Source: an uncultured Peptostreptococcaceae bacterium (GTDB taxonomy: Bacteria > Bacillota > Clostridia > Peptostreptococcales > Anaerovoracaceae). From it: a DNA stretch of 64,000 nucleotides. Both the position numbers and the translations under genes were made by a program. This document shows, one piece after another, positions 36,321 through 44,820 of this stretch; position 1 is the first letter of the stretch, and each line of letters opens with the position of its first letter. A model generated the notes under the pieces. That model saw nothing but the letters and a program-made list of their open reading frames with translations, made no database searches and was not told the origin of the DNA. Where the stretch lies: NCBI GenBank assembly GCA_905235115.1, contig CAJOKT010000001.1, positions 1 to 64,000 on the forward strand, in the 5' to 3' direction.

Positions 36321-37327
36321 TGGTATTCTTGATACAGCAGACAATGCTTTATGCAGTTCCCCTTATGATAGTAGCTCTCGCAGGCGTTTGCGCCGAGCGT
36401 TCCGGCGTCATCAACCTTGCTCTTGAAGGTACCATGATATTCGGCGCCTTCATGGGTGTAATATTTGTAAGAATGTTCCAGAACGCCGGATGGACACAGG
36501 AGAACGGACAGATCATCATGCTGATCTCCCTGATCCTCACCGGAATATGCGGAATAGCATTCTCCATGCTTCTGGCATTCTCTGCCATCAACCTGAGAGC
36601 CGACCAGACTATCGGTGGTACCGCGCTGAACATGCTGGCTCCTGCTATCGTCATGTTCTTTATATACATGATCGTTCAGCAGAACACCATGGGCATGGTT
36701 TCCGGCGGAGCGGCAGGATGGTTCATGATCAAGCCTCAGACCTTCGGACTTCCCAAGGGACACAGTTGGGGGCCCATAATCGACCTGTTCATCAACAAGG
36801 TATATCTCACCACATATATCTGCATCCTGATTTTCGTGGTCGTATCCATTTTCCTGTATAAGACCAAGACCGGTCTCAGACTCAGGTCCTGCGGTGAGAA
36901 CCCTCAGGCTGCTGATTCTCTGGGAATCAATGTTCATAAGATGAGATATCTGGGCGTTGGTTTGTCCGGTTTTCTTGCCGGCGTGGGCGGATTCACATTC
37001 TCAATGACCACCGCAAACATGACATCCAACGGAGACGTGGCAGGCTACGGCTTCCTGGCTCTGGCTGTAATGATCTTCGGCAACTGGACGCCGCTGAACA
37101 TCGCACTCGGATCGATCCTCTTCGGTCTCTTCAAGTGCATCGCTGCCACATATGCCACACTGGATATCAACGGCGACGGTGTCTACATGCTCAATGAACT
37201 GGGACTCAGCCCCTACCTTTACAGGATGTTCCCGTACATCATCACGCTGATAGTTCTTGCCTTCACATCCAAGAGCTCCAGAGTGCCCAAGGCAGAAGGT
37301 ATACCTTACGATAAGGGACAGAGATGA
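36320..37327 (+). CDS. ABC importer permease 2 (NupQ-like)
   Basis: 335 residues, about nine helices. AERSGVINLALEG near the N-terminus is the hallmark of the partner permease in nucleoside importers. Overlaps permease 1 by one base (TAATG) and its last 4 nt overlap the DNA methyltransferase start (ATGA), so all four are translated in a chain. Confidence 0.92.
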   Translation: MVFLIQQTMLYAVPLMIVALAGVCAERSGVINLALEGTMIFGAFMGVIFVRMFQNAGWTQENGQIIMLISLILTGICGIAFSMLLAFSAINLRADQTIGGTALNMLAPAIVMFFIYMIVQQNTMGMVSGGAAGWFMIKPQTFGLPKGHSWGPIIDLFINKVYLTTYICILIFVVVSIFLYKTKTGLRLRSCGENPQAADSLGINVHKMRYLGVGLSGFLAGVGGFTFSMTTANMTSNGDVAGYGFLALAVMIFGNWTPLNIALGSILFGLFKCIAATYATLDINGDGVYMLNELGLSPYLYRMFPYIITLIVLAFTSKSSRVPKAEGIPYDKGQR

Positions 37328-38262
37328 GCCTTGTAAGAAATTTTGGAAAGATCATAACCTCCTGCAAAAGGGAGTACCGCAAAAAACGCTACGGAAGTTT
37401 CAAACTCTACGATAATATCAGTGAGGGTTCCATGCTTTGCTATGGCGACAACGCGGACTTCATGAAGTATCTTATCCGGAAAAAGGATATGGCAGGTAAG
37501 ATCGCTCAGATATATATCGATCCGCCTTTCTTTTCCAAGGCCACCTACGAAGCCACCGTCAGCATAACTGACGAATCCGGTGAGGAGACCAAGGTGAAGA
37601 AAAAGGCCTACCAGGATATCTGGGATGAGGGAATGGAAGAGTACCTCAAGATGATGGGATTAAGGCTCATGCTGATGAAGGACCTTCTTTCCGACAACGG
37701 CACCATCTGGGTCCACCTGGACTGGCACGGCATGCACTATGTGAAGGTCCTCATGGATGAGATCTTCGGTGAGAAAAACTTCGTGAACGAGATCATCTGG
37801 ACATACAAGTCCGGAGGATCCTCCAGGAGTCACTTTGCCAGAAAGCATGACTCTATACTGGTATATTCCAAGACAAAAAACTACTATCTGGATATACCCA
37901 AGGAAAAGTCATATAACCGTGACCTTAAGCCTTACCGGTTCAAGGGAGTCGAGGAATTCAAGGACGATATCGGCTGGTACACTCTTGTGAACATGAAGGA
38001 CGTCTGGCCCATAGACATGGTGGGAAGAACGTCAGCTGAACGCACCGGATATGCCACCCAGAAGCCCGAGGCTCTCATTGAAAGAATACTTAAAGCCGGT
38101 TCCAAAGAAGGAGACCTGGTGGCAGACTTCTTTGCCGGGTCTTCCACACTGGCTAAGGTGGCGGAGGACAACGGCAGAAAGTGGATATGCTGCGACAACA
38201 GCGAGGTAGCCATAGACAGTTCCCTCAAACGACTTGAAAACAAGCAGCTCTCCATGATATAA
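37324..38262 (+). CDS. Solitary DNA methyltransferase, beta class (type III Mod-like)
   Basis: 312 residues. Motif IV DPPF (residues 66-69) comes before the SAM-binding motif FAGSST (270-275), the beta-class order of N6-adenine or N4-cytosine methylases. TGYATQKPEAL is motif-like around residue 238. It is half the size of type III Mod proteins and there is no restriction or specificity gene beside it. The start overlaps the permease stop (ATGA), so it is translated from the nucleoside-importer mRNA. Recognition sequence unknown. It might be a conserved housekeeping methylase or part of a host-regulation system. Confidence 0.85.
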   Translation: MSLVRNFGKIITSCKREYRKKRYGSFKLYDNISEGSMLCYGDNADFMKYLIRKKDMAGKIAQIYIDPPFFSKATYEATVSITDESGEETKVKKKAYQDIWDEGMEEYLKMMGLRLMLMKDLLSDNGTIWVHLDWHGMHYVKVLMDEIFGEKNFVNEIIWTYKSGGSSRSHFARKHDSILVYSKTKNYYLDIPKEKSYNRDLKPYRFKGVEEFKDDIGWYTLVNMKDVWPIDMVGRTSAERTGYATQKPEALIERILKAGSKEGDLVADFFAGSSTLAKVAEDNGRKWICCDNSEVAIDSSLKRLENKQLSMI

Positions 38263-38276
38263 TCAATAGCAGGAAC

Positions 38277-38298
38277 GCGGACGCCGTAAGGCGTCCGC
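38277..38298 (+). other. Hairpin after the methyltransferase gene
   Basis: GCGGACGCC (38277-38285) pairs perfectly with GGCGTCCGC (38290-38298) around GTAA. No T run; the tRNA begins 6 nt later, so it may be a processing site or weak terminator. Confidence 0.55.
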
Positions 38299-38303
38299 AT
38301 TAT

Positions 38304-38378
38304 GTCCCGTTAGCTCAACGGATAGAGTGCCGGATTCCGAATCCGTAGATAGGGGTTCGATTCCCCTACGGGATACCA
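38304..38378 (+). tRNA. tRNA-Arg (CCG)
   Basis: Full cloverleaf. Acceptor GTCCCGT pairs with ACGGGAT, the anticodon loop TTCCGAA gives CCG, the T-loop is TTCGATT, and CCA is encoded. Confidence 0.95.
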
Positions 38379-38381
38379 ACG

Positions 38382-38413
38382 AAAGGATCTGCCTCCGCGG
38401 CAGATCCTTTTTT
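38382..38413 (+). terminator. Terminator after tRNA-Arg
   Basis: AAAGGATCTGCC (38382-38393) pairs with GGCAGATCCTTT (38399-38410), followed by T. Confidence 0.85.
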
Positions 38414-38502
38414 CATATCATATAAAACGATGCAGGAAAACTGTTATGAGAAACATGTTTTTCGGAGCGCCTAAAGTATTTTGCACTAAAATTGCTTTTG
38501 GG

Positions 38503-38531
38503 CTGAAAAGGATGAAACATGGTGTTATAAT
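38503..38531 (+). promoter_or_regulatory. Promoter of the Tad-like operon
   Basis: CTGAAA (38503-38508), 17 nt, TATAAT (38526-38531). The -10 is strong, the -35 weak. Confidence 0.5.
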
Positions 38532-38559
38532 GCTATCATCTTAAAGAAGGATGAGGGGA

Positions 38560-38583
38560 ACGCAGGCGCAGACCTGCGTTTTT
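38560..38583 (+). terminator. Leader terminator (possible attenuator) of the Tad-like operon
   Basis: ACGCAGG (38560-38566) pairs with CCTGCGT (38573-38579), then TTTT. It lies between the promoter and the first gene, so transcription would need to read through it. Confidence 0.6.
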
Positions 38584-38607
38584 CAGTCCGCGGGGAGGGG
38601 GATAGAT

Positions 38608-39225
38608 TTGAGAAGAAAGATAGCGGGCATCATCATGATCCTGCTGAGCATCGGAGGCCTGGGTTTCTGGGAACTGTGGGGAAGAGAAAACCTGAGTTAC
38701 AGGACCATACTGGTGTTCAAAGAGCCTCATGAAGCCTATACCGTTGTCACGGAGGACATGCTTCAGGAGATAAGGGTGGAAAGAGCCACATCTAAGGCTC
38801 TTAGGCCCGGGGACAGGGAGCGGATCGTGGGGCTTGAGACGAGGCAGTACGTGCCCGGCCAGCAGGAACTTAATATGGATTATTTCAGGGTTACGGTCTT
38901 CAGGACCGGGGTCAAGGCGGACAGCTACGTCTTAAAGGTGCCTGACCTTTGGATAGTAAGCTGTCCGGAATCCATCAGAAGGGGCGACATGGCCCTTTTT
39001 TACTTGGGAGAAGAACTTTTGTGTGAGGCAAGGGTAATTCACGTCAAGGACAGTTTCGGTCAGGAGATCACATATTCCGGGCTTGAAAGGTACTATCCGT
39101 CAGGGAGAATGAACCTGATTGAGGTCATGACAGGAGCTGAAAACATAAGAAAGCTGAGCGGCCTGGCGGAAAAAGGAAACAGATTCACTATTATTTATGC
39201 GGAGGAAGAATATGAGCGGAAATAA
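38608..39225 (+). CDS. SAF-domain protein, CpaB/RcpC-like, of a Tad-like system
   Basis: 205 residues from TTG at 38608, preceded by GGGAGGGGG at 8 nt. One membrane helix (about residues 6-22), then a SAF-like segment (AYTVVTEDMLQEIRVERA). CpaB/RcpC proteins of Tad pili have this layout; in Gram-negative cells they work at the secretin, which this organism lacks. The end overlaps the ATPase start by 14 nt. Similarity is moderate; position first in a Tad-type operon is the main support. Confidence 0.65.
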   Translation: MRRKIAGIIMILLSIGGLGFWELWGRENLSYRTILVFKEPHEAYTVVTEDMLQEIRVERATSKALRPGDRERIVGLETRQYVPGQQELNMDYFRVTVFRTGVKADSYVLKVPDLWIVSCPESIRRGDMALFYLGEELLCEARVIHVKDSFGQEITYSGLERYYPSGRMNLIEVMTGAENIRKLSGLAEKGNRFTIIYAEEEYERK

Positions 39226-40564
39226 CGAGTATACGGAAGTCATGTATGAAGAGCAGGATAAAGGTTTCGGGACCCTTCTCAGAGACGTTCTGAAATGCCT
39301 GGAGGAGGAGTGGAAAAGCACCGGCGAACAGGACAGAACAGAGAGGCTTGAGATGGAGAAGAAAGCCATAATGGGCTATCCTGAGGAGGCTGATAAGGTC
39401 AGGGACAGAATAAGAGAGATCATAGAGGAAAATGATTTTGAAAAGAGCTATCCGCCCTGGTACAGATCTGCGGAGGACGCGGTGTTCAACGAGCTTTTCG
39501 GTCTTGCAGGAATAGCTCCCTGGGCCTATGACGAGACGGAGGAATACATAAGATCTTCTTCCGCCAAGCTGATCGGAGATAAACTGTACTGCCTCATCGA
39601 CGGAAAGTCGGTGCTCCAGCCACAGAGGATAGGCAGAAAGAGGCGGGAGCAGCTTAAGAGAGCCCTTCTGATGGCCACGCCCAATGAGAGACTGGAGAAC
39701 GGCTTCCACGAGGTTTACCTGTATAACGGAATAAGGGTCACCATTTTTTCCGGACACAGGACCAAGGAAGGGCAGGACATAATGGTCTTCAGAAAGTATG
39801 TGCTGGAAAACATGAAATTCGAGGATCTGGCAGAGCTTGGGACCATTCCACCTGGAAGCGGGGAACTTTTCAGCCTTCTGGTGAAGGCAGGGGTAAACGT
39901 TATCTTTGCCGGACCGGTGAGATCAGGCAAGACCACCTTTCTCAGGGTCTGGCAGAGTTACGAGGATCGTGACCTGGAAGGACTGGCCATTGCAACGGAT
40001 CCGGAGACTGACTGGACGAAGATAATGGGAGACGCGCCAATGATGCAGATCGTGGCTGACGGCGAGGAACTGGAGAACATCACGAAGCCTATACTTCGCG
40101 GAGACAACGACTACGTGCTTCTCGAGGAAATGAGAGACGCCGTAGCATTCAATATCGCTCTGGAAATTACATCTCTGGGGACCAGAAGGAGCAAAGCCAC
40201 CGTACACACCATGTCGGCAGATGCTCTGCCATATATGATGGCTGAAAAGATCCGTCACCGATATGGAGGTGAGACCAGAGACATAATAAGAAAGATCGTG
40301 GAGAATTTCGATCTGGTATTTGAATTCCGCCAGATGGATGATAACCGTTCCGTGAAGAAGCTTACAGCCATAACTCAGTACTACATAGATAAGGAAACGG
40401 GAAAGCCCGCGTCTCTGAAAATGATGAAGTACGATTTTGCCGGCTCCAGGTGGATATGGAACAGCAATCTGTGCTGCAAGATGAAGGAGATACTTAGGAC
40501 TCATCCCGATGAAGCCAGGAGGATAGTGGAGATATTGAAGGATCTGGAGGCTTCATCCAGATGA
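39212..40564 (+). CDS. TadA/CpaF-like secretion ATPase
   Basis: 450 residues. VirB11/TadA-type ATPase that should power pilus or pseudopilus assembly. Walker A GPVRSGKTT at residues 234-242, Asp-rich DYVLLEEMRDA as Walker B and LGTRRSKATVHT as the His/Arg box, in the usual order. ATG at 39212 has GGAGGAAG just upstream; an earlier in-frame ATG at 39197 overlaps that site. The N-terminal 110 residues are charged and poorly conserved. Overlaps tadB by 4 nt. Confidence 0.87.
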   Translation: MSGNNEYTEVMYEEQDKGFGTLLRDVLKCLEEEWKSTGEQDRTERLEMEKKAIMGYPEEADKVRDRIREIIEENDFEKSYPPWYRSAEDAVFNELFGLAGIAPWAYDETEEYIRSSSAKLIGDKLYCLIDGKSVLQPQRIGRKRREQLKRALLMATPNERLENGFHEVYLYNGIRVTIFSGHRTKEGQDIMVFRKYVLENMKFEDLAELGTIPPGSGELFSLLVKAGVNVIFAGPVRSGKTTFLRVWQSYEDRDLEGLAIATDPETDWTKIMGDAPMMQIVADGEELENITKPILRGDNDYVLLEEMRDAVAFNIALEITSLGTRRSKATVHTMSADALPYMMAEKIRHRYGGETRDIIRKIVENFDLVFEFRQMDDNRSVKKLTAITQYYIDKETGKPASLKMMKYDFAGSRWIWNSNLCCKMKEILRTHPDEARRIVEILKDLEASSR

Positions 40565-41499
40565 TGGCGGTATTCATGATCCTGGTGCTTCTTTTCGGGA
40601 TCTTTGCCGCCACTTATGACTACATGAAGGATATTTATGCGTATGCGGAACAGATATTAAGGAGAGGCCTGAGATCATTAAGAGAGAACGAACTGAACGA
40701 CAGGGGAGAAATATTTGAAAATGTCAGAAGTCTGATGTGGATCACCCTGGGAATGGGCACCGATAAAGCTGTCATGCTGTTTTTCGGAATCTCAGTATTA
40801 TCGGGTCTTACGGCTCTGTTGACTCTTGGGCTAAGGCTGCCTGTGACGCTCAGGACGGTCTCTGTGGTGCTGTCGTCATTCATGCCGTATCTTCTTCTCA
40901 GAATCCGTTTGGAAAAGATCAGAGTGAGAAGTTCATATGAAGGAGAGGTACTGCTGTCAGAACTTACGGAAAACTACAAGATCCACTATTACAACATGCG
41001 TGAGGCAGTGGAAAAGACAGCCGGAAGCATACAGGATGCGCCTGATTCAAAGAGGATCCTCACGGATCTGGCAAGAGGGCTGGAAAGAGCAGGATCAGAG
41101 AAGACAGTAATGAGACTTCTCCGGGAGTTCGGGATGTCCATTAACACTTCCTGGTCGAATACACTCAGCAACCTGATGTATTTCGCAATAATAAAAGGGG
41201 TCCGGGTGGAAGAGGCAATGGAGGATCTTGAGGATACGATCATAAAGGCCAGAGAAGTTGAAGAATATTCCAGAAGACAGCTGAACGAGCCCAGACTTAT
41301 AGTGAGGTATCTCATACCGATCTGTTACCTTCTTACAGCCCTGGGAGGAGTGAGGTTTTTCGGCCTTGAGCCGGGAAAACTATGGCATTATCAGTTTCAG
41401 ACGGAGGAAGGAGCGACATGGTTCACCATCTCCTTAATACTTTACATAATAAGTTATATGGGAAACTTATATTTTTCGAGAAACAAGCTGGACTTGTAG
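40561..41499 (+). CDS. TadB-like inner membrane protein (T2SSF domain)
   Basis: 312 residues. Hydrophobic helices at about 3-20, 75-100, 105-120, 245-265 and 285-302, with a cytoplasmic T2SSF-like domain in the middle (SELTENYKIHYYNMREAVE, then RAGSEKTVMRLLREFG). Layout fits TadB. The ATG overlaps the TadA stop (ATGATGG, two possible starts). It overlaps the next gene by 82 nt in another frame, an unusually long overlap. Confidence 0.8.
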   Translation: MMAVFMILVLLFGIFAATYDYMKDIYAYAEQILRRGLRSLRENELNDRGEIFENVRSLMWITLGMGTDKAVMLFFGISVLSGLTALLTLGLRLPVTLRTVSVVLSSFMPYLLLRIRLEKIRVRSSYEGEVLLSELTENYKIHYYNMREAVEKTAGSIQDAPDSKRILTDLARGLERAGSEKTVMRLLREFGMSINTSWSNTLSNLMYFAIIKGVRVEEAMEDLEDTIIKAREVEEYSRRQLNEPRLIVRYLIPICYLLTALGGVRFFGLEPGKLWHYQFQTEEGATWFTISLILYIISYMGNLYFSRNKLDL

Positions 41500-41963
41500 A
41501 GGCACCGGAGAAGGATCTGTATCATGCAGCCATTCTTTTAAAGAATCTGTGCATAGTAAGAAAGACACATCCTGTATCTCTGGACTACATGCTGGAAGAG
41601 ATGAGTCTTGGTCCCGGCTCTCTTAAACATGTATTTCAGAAGACTCTTTCATTGTACCGGGCTCAGGACAGCGACATGGCATTCAGGTATTTCGCGGATA
41701 GGCTCGGCACCAGACACGGAAGGAACTTTGCCGCTTTCATGTCCAAAATGGACAAGATCGATCCCGGGGAACTTGTGCCTCAGATCGATGTATTCATCGG
41801 AGTAATAAGGGAAGTCAGGGCTACGGAAGCCATGAAGGCGGCGGACAGAAGGGCTGCCCTATGCACGTTTCTTGCCGCAGCAGCGTGTTTTGCGGTCCTG
41901 ATCAACTTTCTTGTGGTGGTAGTGTTTCTGGATACGATGGAAAGCCTCCGGTTCTTATACTGA
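41418..41963 (+). CDS. TadC-like membrane protein, short
   Basis: 181 residues from ATG at 41418, with AAGGAG just upstream. A helical cytoplasmic part is followed by one strong hydrophobic C-terminal segment (about residues 150-178). TadC proteins are normally about 280-300 residues with three helices, so this is a reduced version. The first 82 nt lie inside the tadB-like gene in a different frame. Role inferred from order. Confidence 0.6.
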   Translation: MVHHLLNTLHNKLYGKLIFFEKQAGLVEAPEKDLYHAAILLKNLCIVRKTHPVSLDYMLEEMSLGPGSLKHVFQKTLSLYRAQDSDMAFRYFADRLGTRHGRNFAAFMSKMDKIDPGELVPQIDVFIGVIREVRATEAMKAADRRAALCTFLAAAACFAVLINFLVVVVFLDTMESLRFLY

Positions 41964-41996
41964 GGAGTCGGAAGCTCAAAAGGGGGATTTAGGAAT

Positions 41997-42179
41997 ATGA
42001 AAAACATAATAATAATCATCGGTACCATAATTCTCGGGACGGTGATAGTCAGCCAGTTCATACTGGGGCCTGACAATTCGCTGCTTTCCGCGGCGGAATC
42101 TGTGGTATCCAACGGTACAATGCAGATAGAGGAGACCTTCAAGGGGTCCATCCAGCAGCAACAGGAGGGTACAGACTGA
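41997..42179 (+). CDS. Tiny membrane peptide 1 of the Tad-like operon (60 aa)
   Basis: 60 residues. Starts MKNIIIIIGTIILG with a hydrophobic N-terminal segment (2-22), then FILGPDNSLLSAAESVV and a Gln-rich tail. No prepilin leader (short basic stretch plus G/E) is present. It shares the MKxxIIxxGT start with the 36-aa peptide and GPDxSL with the 47-aa peptide, so the three look like relatives. GGGGGATTTAGGAAT is upstream. Likely leaderless pilin or pseudopilin of the system. Confidence 0.65.
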   Translation: MKNIIIIIGTIILGTVIVSQFILGPDNSLLSAAESVVSNGTMQIEETFKGSIQQQQEGTD

Positions 42180-42322
42180 TGAAACAGCTGTTGATCACGG
42201 TCGGGCTCCTGTTCCTTGGAATAGTGGTGTTTGATATGATGATGAACGGTCCTGACAGCCTCTTTGAGGTGTCCCGGGAGGCGGTGAACGCGGCAAAGGA
42301 GGGCTATTCATGCATGAACTGA
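42179..42322 (+). CDS. Tiny membrane peptide 2 of the Tad-like operon (47 aa)
   Basis: 47 residues. Start ATG overlaps the stop of peptide 1 (TGATG). N-terminus MKQLLITVGLLFLGIVVFD is hydrophobic, followed by MMMNGPDSLFEVSREAVNA. GPDxSL-type motif and length match peptide 1. GCAACAGGAGGG gives the ribosome site within peptide 1. Unknown role; likely a second structural peptide. Confidence 0.6.
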   Translation: MKQLLITVGLLFLGIVVFDMMMNGPDSLFEVSREAVNAAKEGYSCMN

Positions 42323-42678
42323 TCACATCTGTGGCGTCAGTTATAATACTGTCTCTATTTGTTTTGCAGTTCGCTTTCAGCGAGAATCTTTATCTGGAGC
42401 TTTCAGCCTGTGAGAAGGTCATAAATGAGTATGAAACGGCAGGAGATCATGGCCCTGATGACCTTATGAAGCTTAAGTCTGATCTCGACAGAATACCCAA
42501 TGTCAGAGCCGTGATCCGTGAGGACAGGGTGGAACTTACCATAGAAAACATCGTTGTCCCGGTCTGGAACAGGGGGAGCAACGAAATAAGACTCACAAAG
42601 GAACTGGATCATGAAGAATCTGATCATAACACTGGGGACGGTGCTTCTCATGAGCCTTCTTCTGAAGGCGCAGACTGA
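42310..42678 (+). CDS. Small membrane-anchored protein of the Tad-like operon (122 aa)
   Basis: 122 residues. One N-terminal hydrophobic segment (about 3-25), then a helical domain (LSACEKVINEYETAG) and a short beta region, ending with an acidic, disordered tail. Similar in shape to TadE/TadF minor pilins but not recognised by sequence. It starts inside peptide 2 (13-nt overlap) with AAAGGAGGGC upstream. Confidence 0.6.
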   Translation: MHELITSVASVIILSLFVLQFAFSENLYLELSACEKVINEYETAGDHGPDDLMKLKSDLDRIPNVRAVIREDRVELTIENIVVPVWNRGSNEIRLTKELDHEESDHNTGDGASHEPSSEGAD

Positions 42679-42721
42679 GGTCAATTCGGCCTTGATCCTT
42701 GCCATCACAGGGGGATCATAG
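42611..42721 (+). CDS. Tiny membrane peptide 3 of the Tad-like operon (36 aa)
   Basis: 36 residues, in another frame within the end of the 122-aa gene. Reads MKNLIITLGTVLLMSLLLKAQTEVN..., with hydrophobic residues 3-18. AAGGA sits about 8 nt before the ATG. The MKNLIITLGT start closely copies that of peptide 1 (MKNIIIIIGT). Only this resemblance and position support it. Confidence 0.45.
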   Translation: MKNLIITLGTVLLMSLLLKAQTEVNSALILAITGGS

Positions 42722-42722
42722 G

Positions 42723-42751
42723 TTTACAAAACAGTCCTTTCATGTTAATAT
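42723..42751 (+). promoter_or_regulatory. Promoter of the pantothenate kinase gene
   Basis: TTTACA (42723-42728), 17 nt, TAATAT (42746-42751). Confidence 0.6.
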
Positions 42752-42809
42752 TGCCTTGAGCGGGTCTGCATCCCGCAAAACATAAAGGCGCAGGCGAAAG
42801 GACCTTCAG

Positions 42810-43652
42810 ATGGGTATAACAGTAGGAATAGATATAGGTGGAAGCACCACGAAAATAGTAGGATTCAGAGACGGCGAGATGCTGATACCGGTAAAGATAT
42901 CATCAAATAACCCGGTGGCATCCATATTCGGAGCATTCGGGAAGTTTCTGTATGACAACATGCTGGACCTTGGGGAAGTGTGCCAGGTCAACCTGTCCGG
43001 AGTCGGAGCTTCAGGAATAGACAGACCGATCTACGGACTTCCCACATTTAAGGTGGATGAGTTTACGGCTAATGGCCTCGGGGGCTCGTATTTTGCGGAA
43101 GGAAAGGATAACTTCATGGTGGTAAGCATGGGTACAGGGACCTCCTATGTAGGTGTGAAGGACGGAGTGCCTGAACATCTTGGGGGCATCGGTATCGGCG
43201 GAGGCACCATAATTGGTCTTTCCAAGTACATCCTGAACACCAACGAGATCGACAGGATAGAGGAAATGGCTCTTCTGGGAGACATCAGAAGGATAGACCT
43301 TCAGGTGGGAGACATCTCCAGGGAGCAGCTGCCCGGTCTTAACCCGGACACCACAGCTTCCAGTTTTGGCAAGTCCTCATCCAGAGCTACCCAGGAGGAC
43401 AAGGCCGCAGGGATAATCCACATGGTGCTGGAGGACATATTCCAGACCGCTGCGCTTATTGCAAACGGAAGAGGGATCACGGATTTCGTCATGATCGGCG
43501 CTCTCACAGATATGGAGGAGTGCAAAAGGGCATCTGAAAGCGTGAGGGTGCTTTTCCCGGACTGCACTTTCATAATCCCGGAGCAGGGCGAGTACGGAAC
43601 TGCCATAGGAACAGCGTTGGCCAGAAACGGTAGCCTGAAAGAGATAAAATAG
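42810..43652 (+). CDS. coaW: Type II pantothenate kinase
   Basis: 280 residues. First step of CoA synthesis, phosphorylating pantothenate. IGIDIGGSTTK-like N-terminus (VGIDIGGSTTKIVG), the GTGTSYVGV phosphate loop and the ASK/HSP70/actin fold match the type II family known from Staphylococcus and clostridia. Type II enzymes are not inhibited by CoA. AAAGGA precedes the ATG. It has its own promoter and a terminator after it. Confidence 0.88.
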   Translation: MGITVGIDIGGSTTKIVGFRDGEMLIPVKISSNNPVASIFGAFGKFLYDNMLDLGEVCQVNLSGVGASGIDRPIYGLPTFKVDEFTANGLGGSYFAEGKDNFMVVSMGTGTSYVGVKDGVPEHLGGIGIGGGTIIGLSKYILNTNEIDRIEEMALLGDIRRIDLQVGDISREQLPGLNPDTTASSFGKSSSRATQEDKAAGIIHMVLEDIFQTAALIANGRGITDFVMIGALTDMEECKRASESVRVLFPDCTFIIPEQGEYGTAIGTALARNGSLKEIK

Positions 43653-43663
43653 ATAATTAAAAC

Positions 43664-43684
43664 AGGGGCCGGAAGGCCCCTTTA
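43664..43684. terminator. Shared terminator between coaW and ychF
   Basis: AGGGGCC (43664-43670) pairs with GGCCCCT (43675-43681), with A/T runs on both sides, so it can serve both convergent genes. Confidence 0.75.
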
Positions 43685-43706
43685 AAATACAGTGATCCGG
43701 ATGAGA

Positions 43707-44801
43707 TCAGACGTTGAAAAGGAAGTTTACTATGTCTCCGTCCTTCATGACATATTCCTTTCCTTCAGAACGCAGGAGTCCGGCCTCCTTGGCTTTTGCC
43801 ATGGAGAAACCTACCTCGGCGAACTTGTCGTAGGCGATGGTCTCGGCTCTGATGAAACCTCTTTCAAAGTCGGTATGGATCTTTCCCGCCGCCTGAGGAG
43901 CCTTTGTACCGTTCTTGATGGTCCAGGCTCTTGCTTCATCTTCACCTGCGGTGAGGAAGGAGATCAGGTCGAGAAGCTTGTATGAAGATCTGACCAACTG
44001 ATCGAGACCGGATTCTTCTATGCCCAGTTCTTCCAGGAACAGCGCCTTTTCTTCATCGTCGAAATCCGCGACTTCGGCTTCGATCTCAGCGCAGATGACC
44101 ACGCACTGGGAACCTTCCGCTTCCGCAATCTCGCGGACCACCTGAACGTATGGATTGGATCCCGCATCTGAAACTCCGTCTTCAGCCACGTTGGCCACGT
44201 AGATAATGGGCTTATAGGAGAGAAGACCTACGGACTTGATGAATTCCGTCTCTTCCTCGTCGAAGTCCATGGCCCTTGCATTCACTCCTTCGGCCAGCTT
44301 GTCGTAGACCCTTTTCAAAAGATCCGCTTCCCAGTTGGCGGACCTGTCGTATTTGGCCTGCTTCTCTGTTTTGGCGATCCTCCTTTCAAGGATTTCCATG
44401 TCGCTTAAGAGAAGCTCGGTGTCGATGGTCTCAATGTCAGACCCGGGGTCTATCCTGCCGTCCACGTGAACGATGTTTTCGTCCTCGAAGCACCTCACCA
44501 CATGAACTATGGCATCTACCTCGCGGATGTGGCCCAGGAATTTGTTGCCGAGACCTTCACCCTTGGATGCACCCTTTACCAGACCTGCGATATCGCAGAA
44601 TTCAATGGTAGCATAGATGGTTTTTTTTGAATTGTAGACCTCGTGGAGTTTGGTGACTCTTTTGTCAGGCACCGTCACCATCCCCACGTTGGGTTCGATG
44701 GTGCAGAAAGGGTAATTGGCGGCTTCGGCGCCGGCCTTTGTTATCGCGTTGAAAAGTGTGCTCTTGCCCACATTGGGCAGTCCAACGATACCGAGTCTCA
44801 T
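43707..44801 (-). CDS. ychF: Redox-regulated ATPase YchF (Obg-family)
   Basis: 364 residues. P-loop [15 protein letters not shown] at the N-terminus; NKxD is replaced (YVANVAED), fitting YchF's preference for ATP over GTP. TGS-like C-terminus. The protein binds ribosomes and takes part in stress response; the exact role is not settled. Reverse strand, upstream of and probably co-transcribed with lgt. Confidence 0.95.
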   Translation of the reverse strand: MRLGIVGLPNVGKSTLFNAITKAGAEAANYPFCTIEPNVGMVTVPDKRVTKLHEVYNSKKTIYATIEFCDIAGLVKGASKGEGLGNKFLGHIREVDAIVHVVRCFEDENIVHVDGRIDPGSDIETIDTELLLSDMEILERRIAKTEKQAKYDRSANWEADLLKRVYDKLAEGVNARAMDFDEEETEFIKSVGLLSYKPIIYVANVAEDGVSDAGSNPYVQVVREIAEAEGSQCVVICAEIEAEVADFDDEEKALFLEELGIEESGLDQLVRSSYKLLDLISFLTAGEDEARAWTIKNGTKAPQAAGKIHTDFERGFIRAETIAYDKFAEVGFSMAKAKEAGLLRSEGKEYVMKDGDIVNFLFNV

Positions 44802-44820
44802 TTTAAAAGCTCCTTATTTG

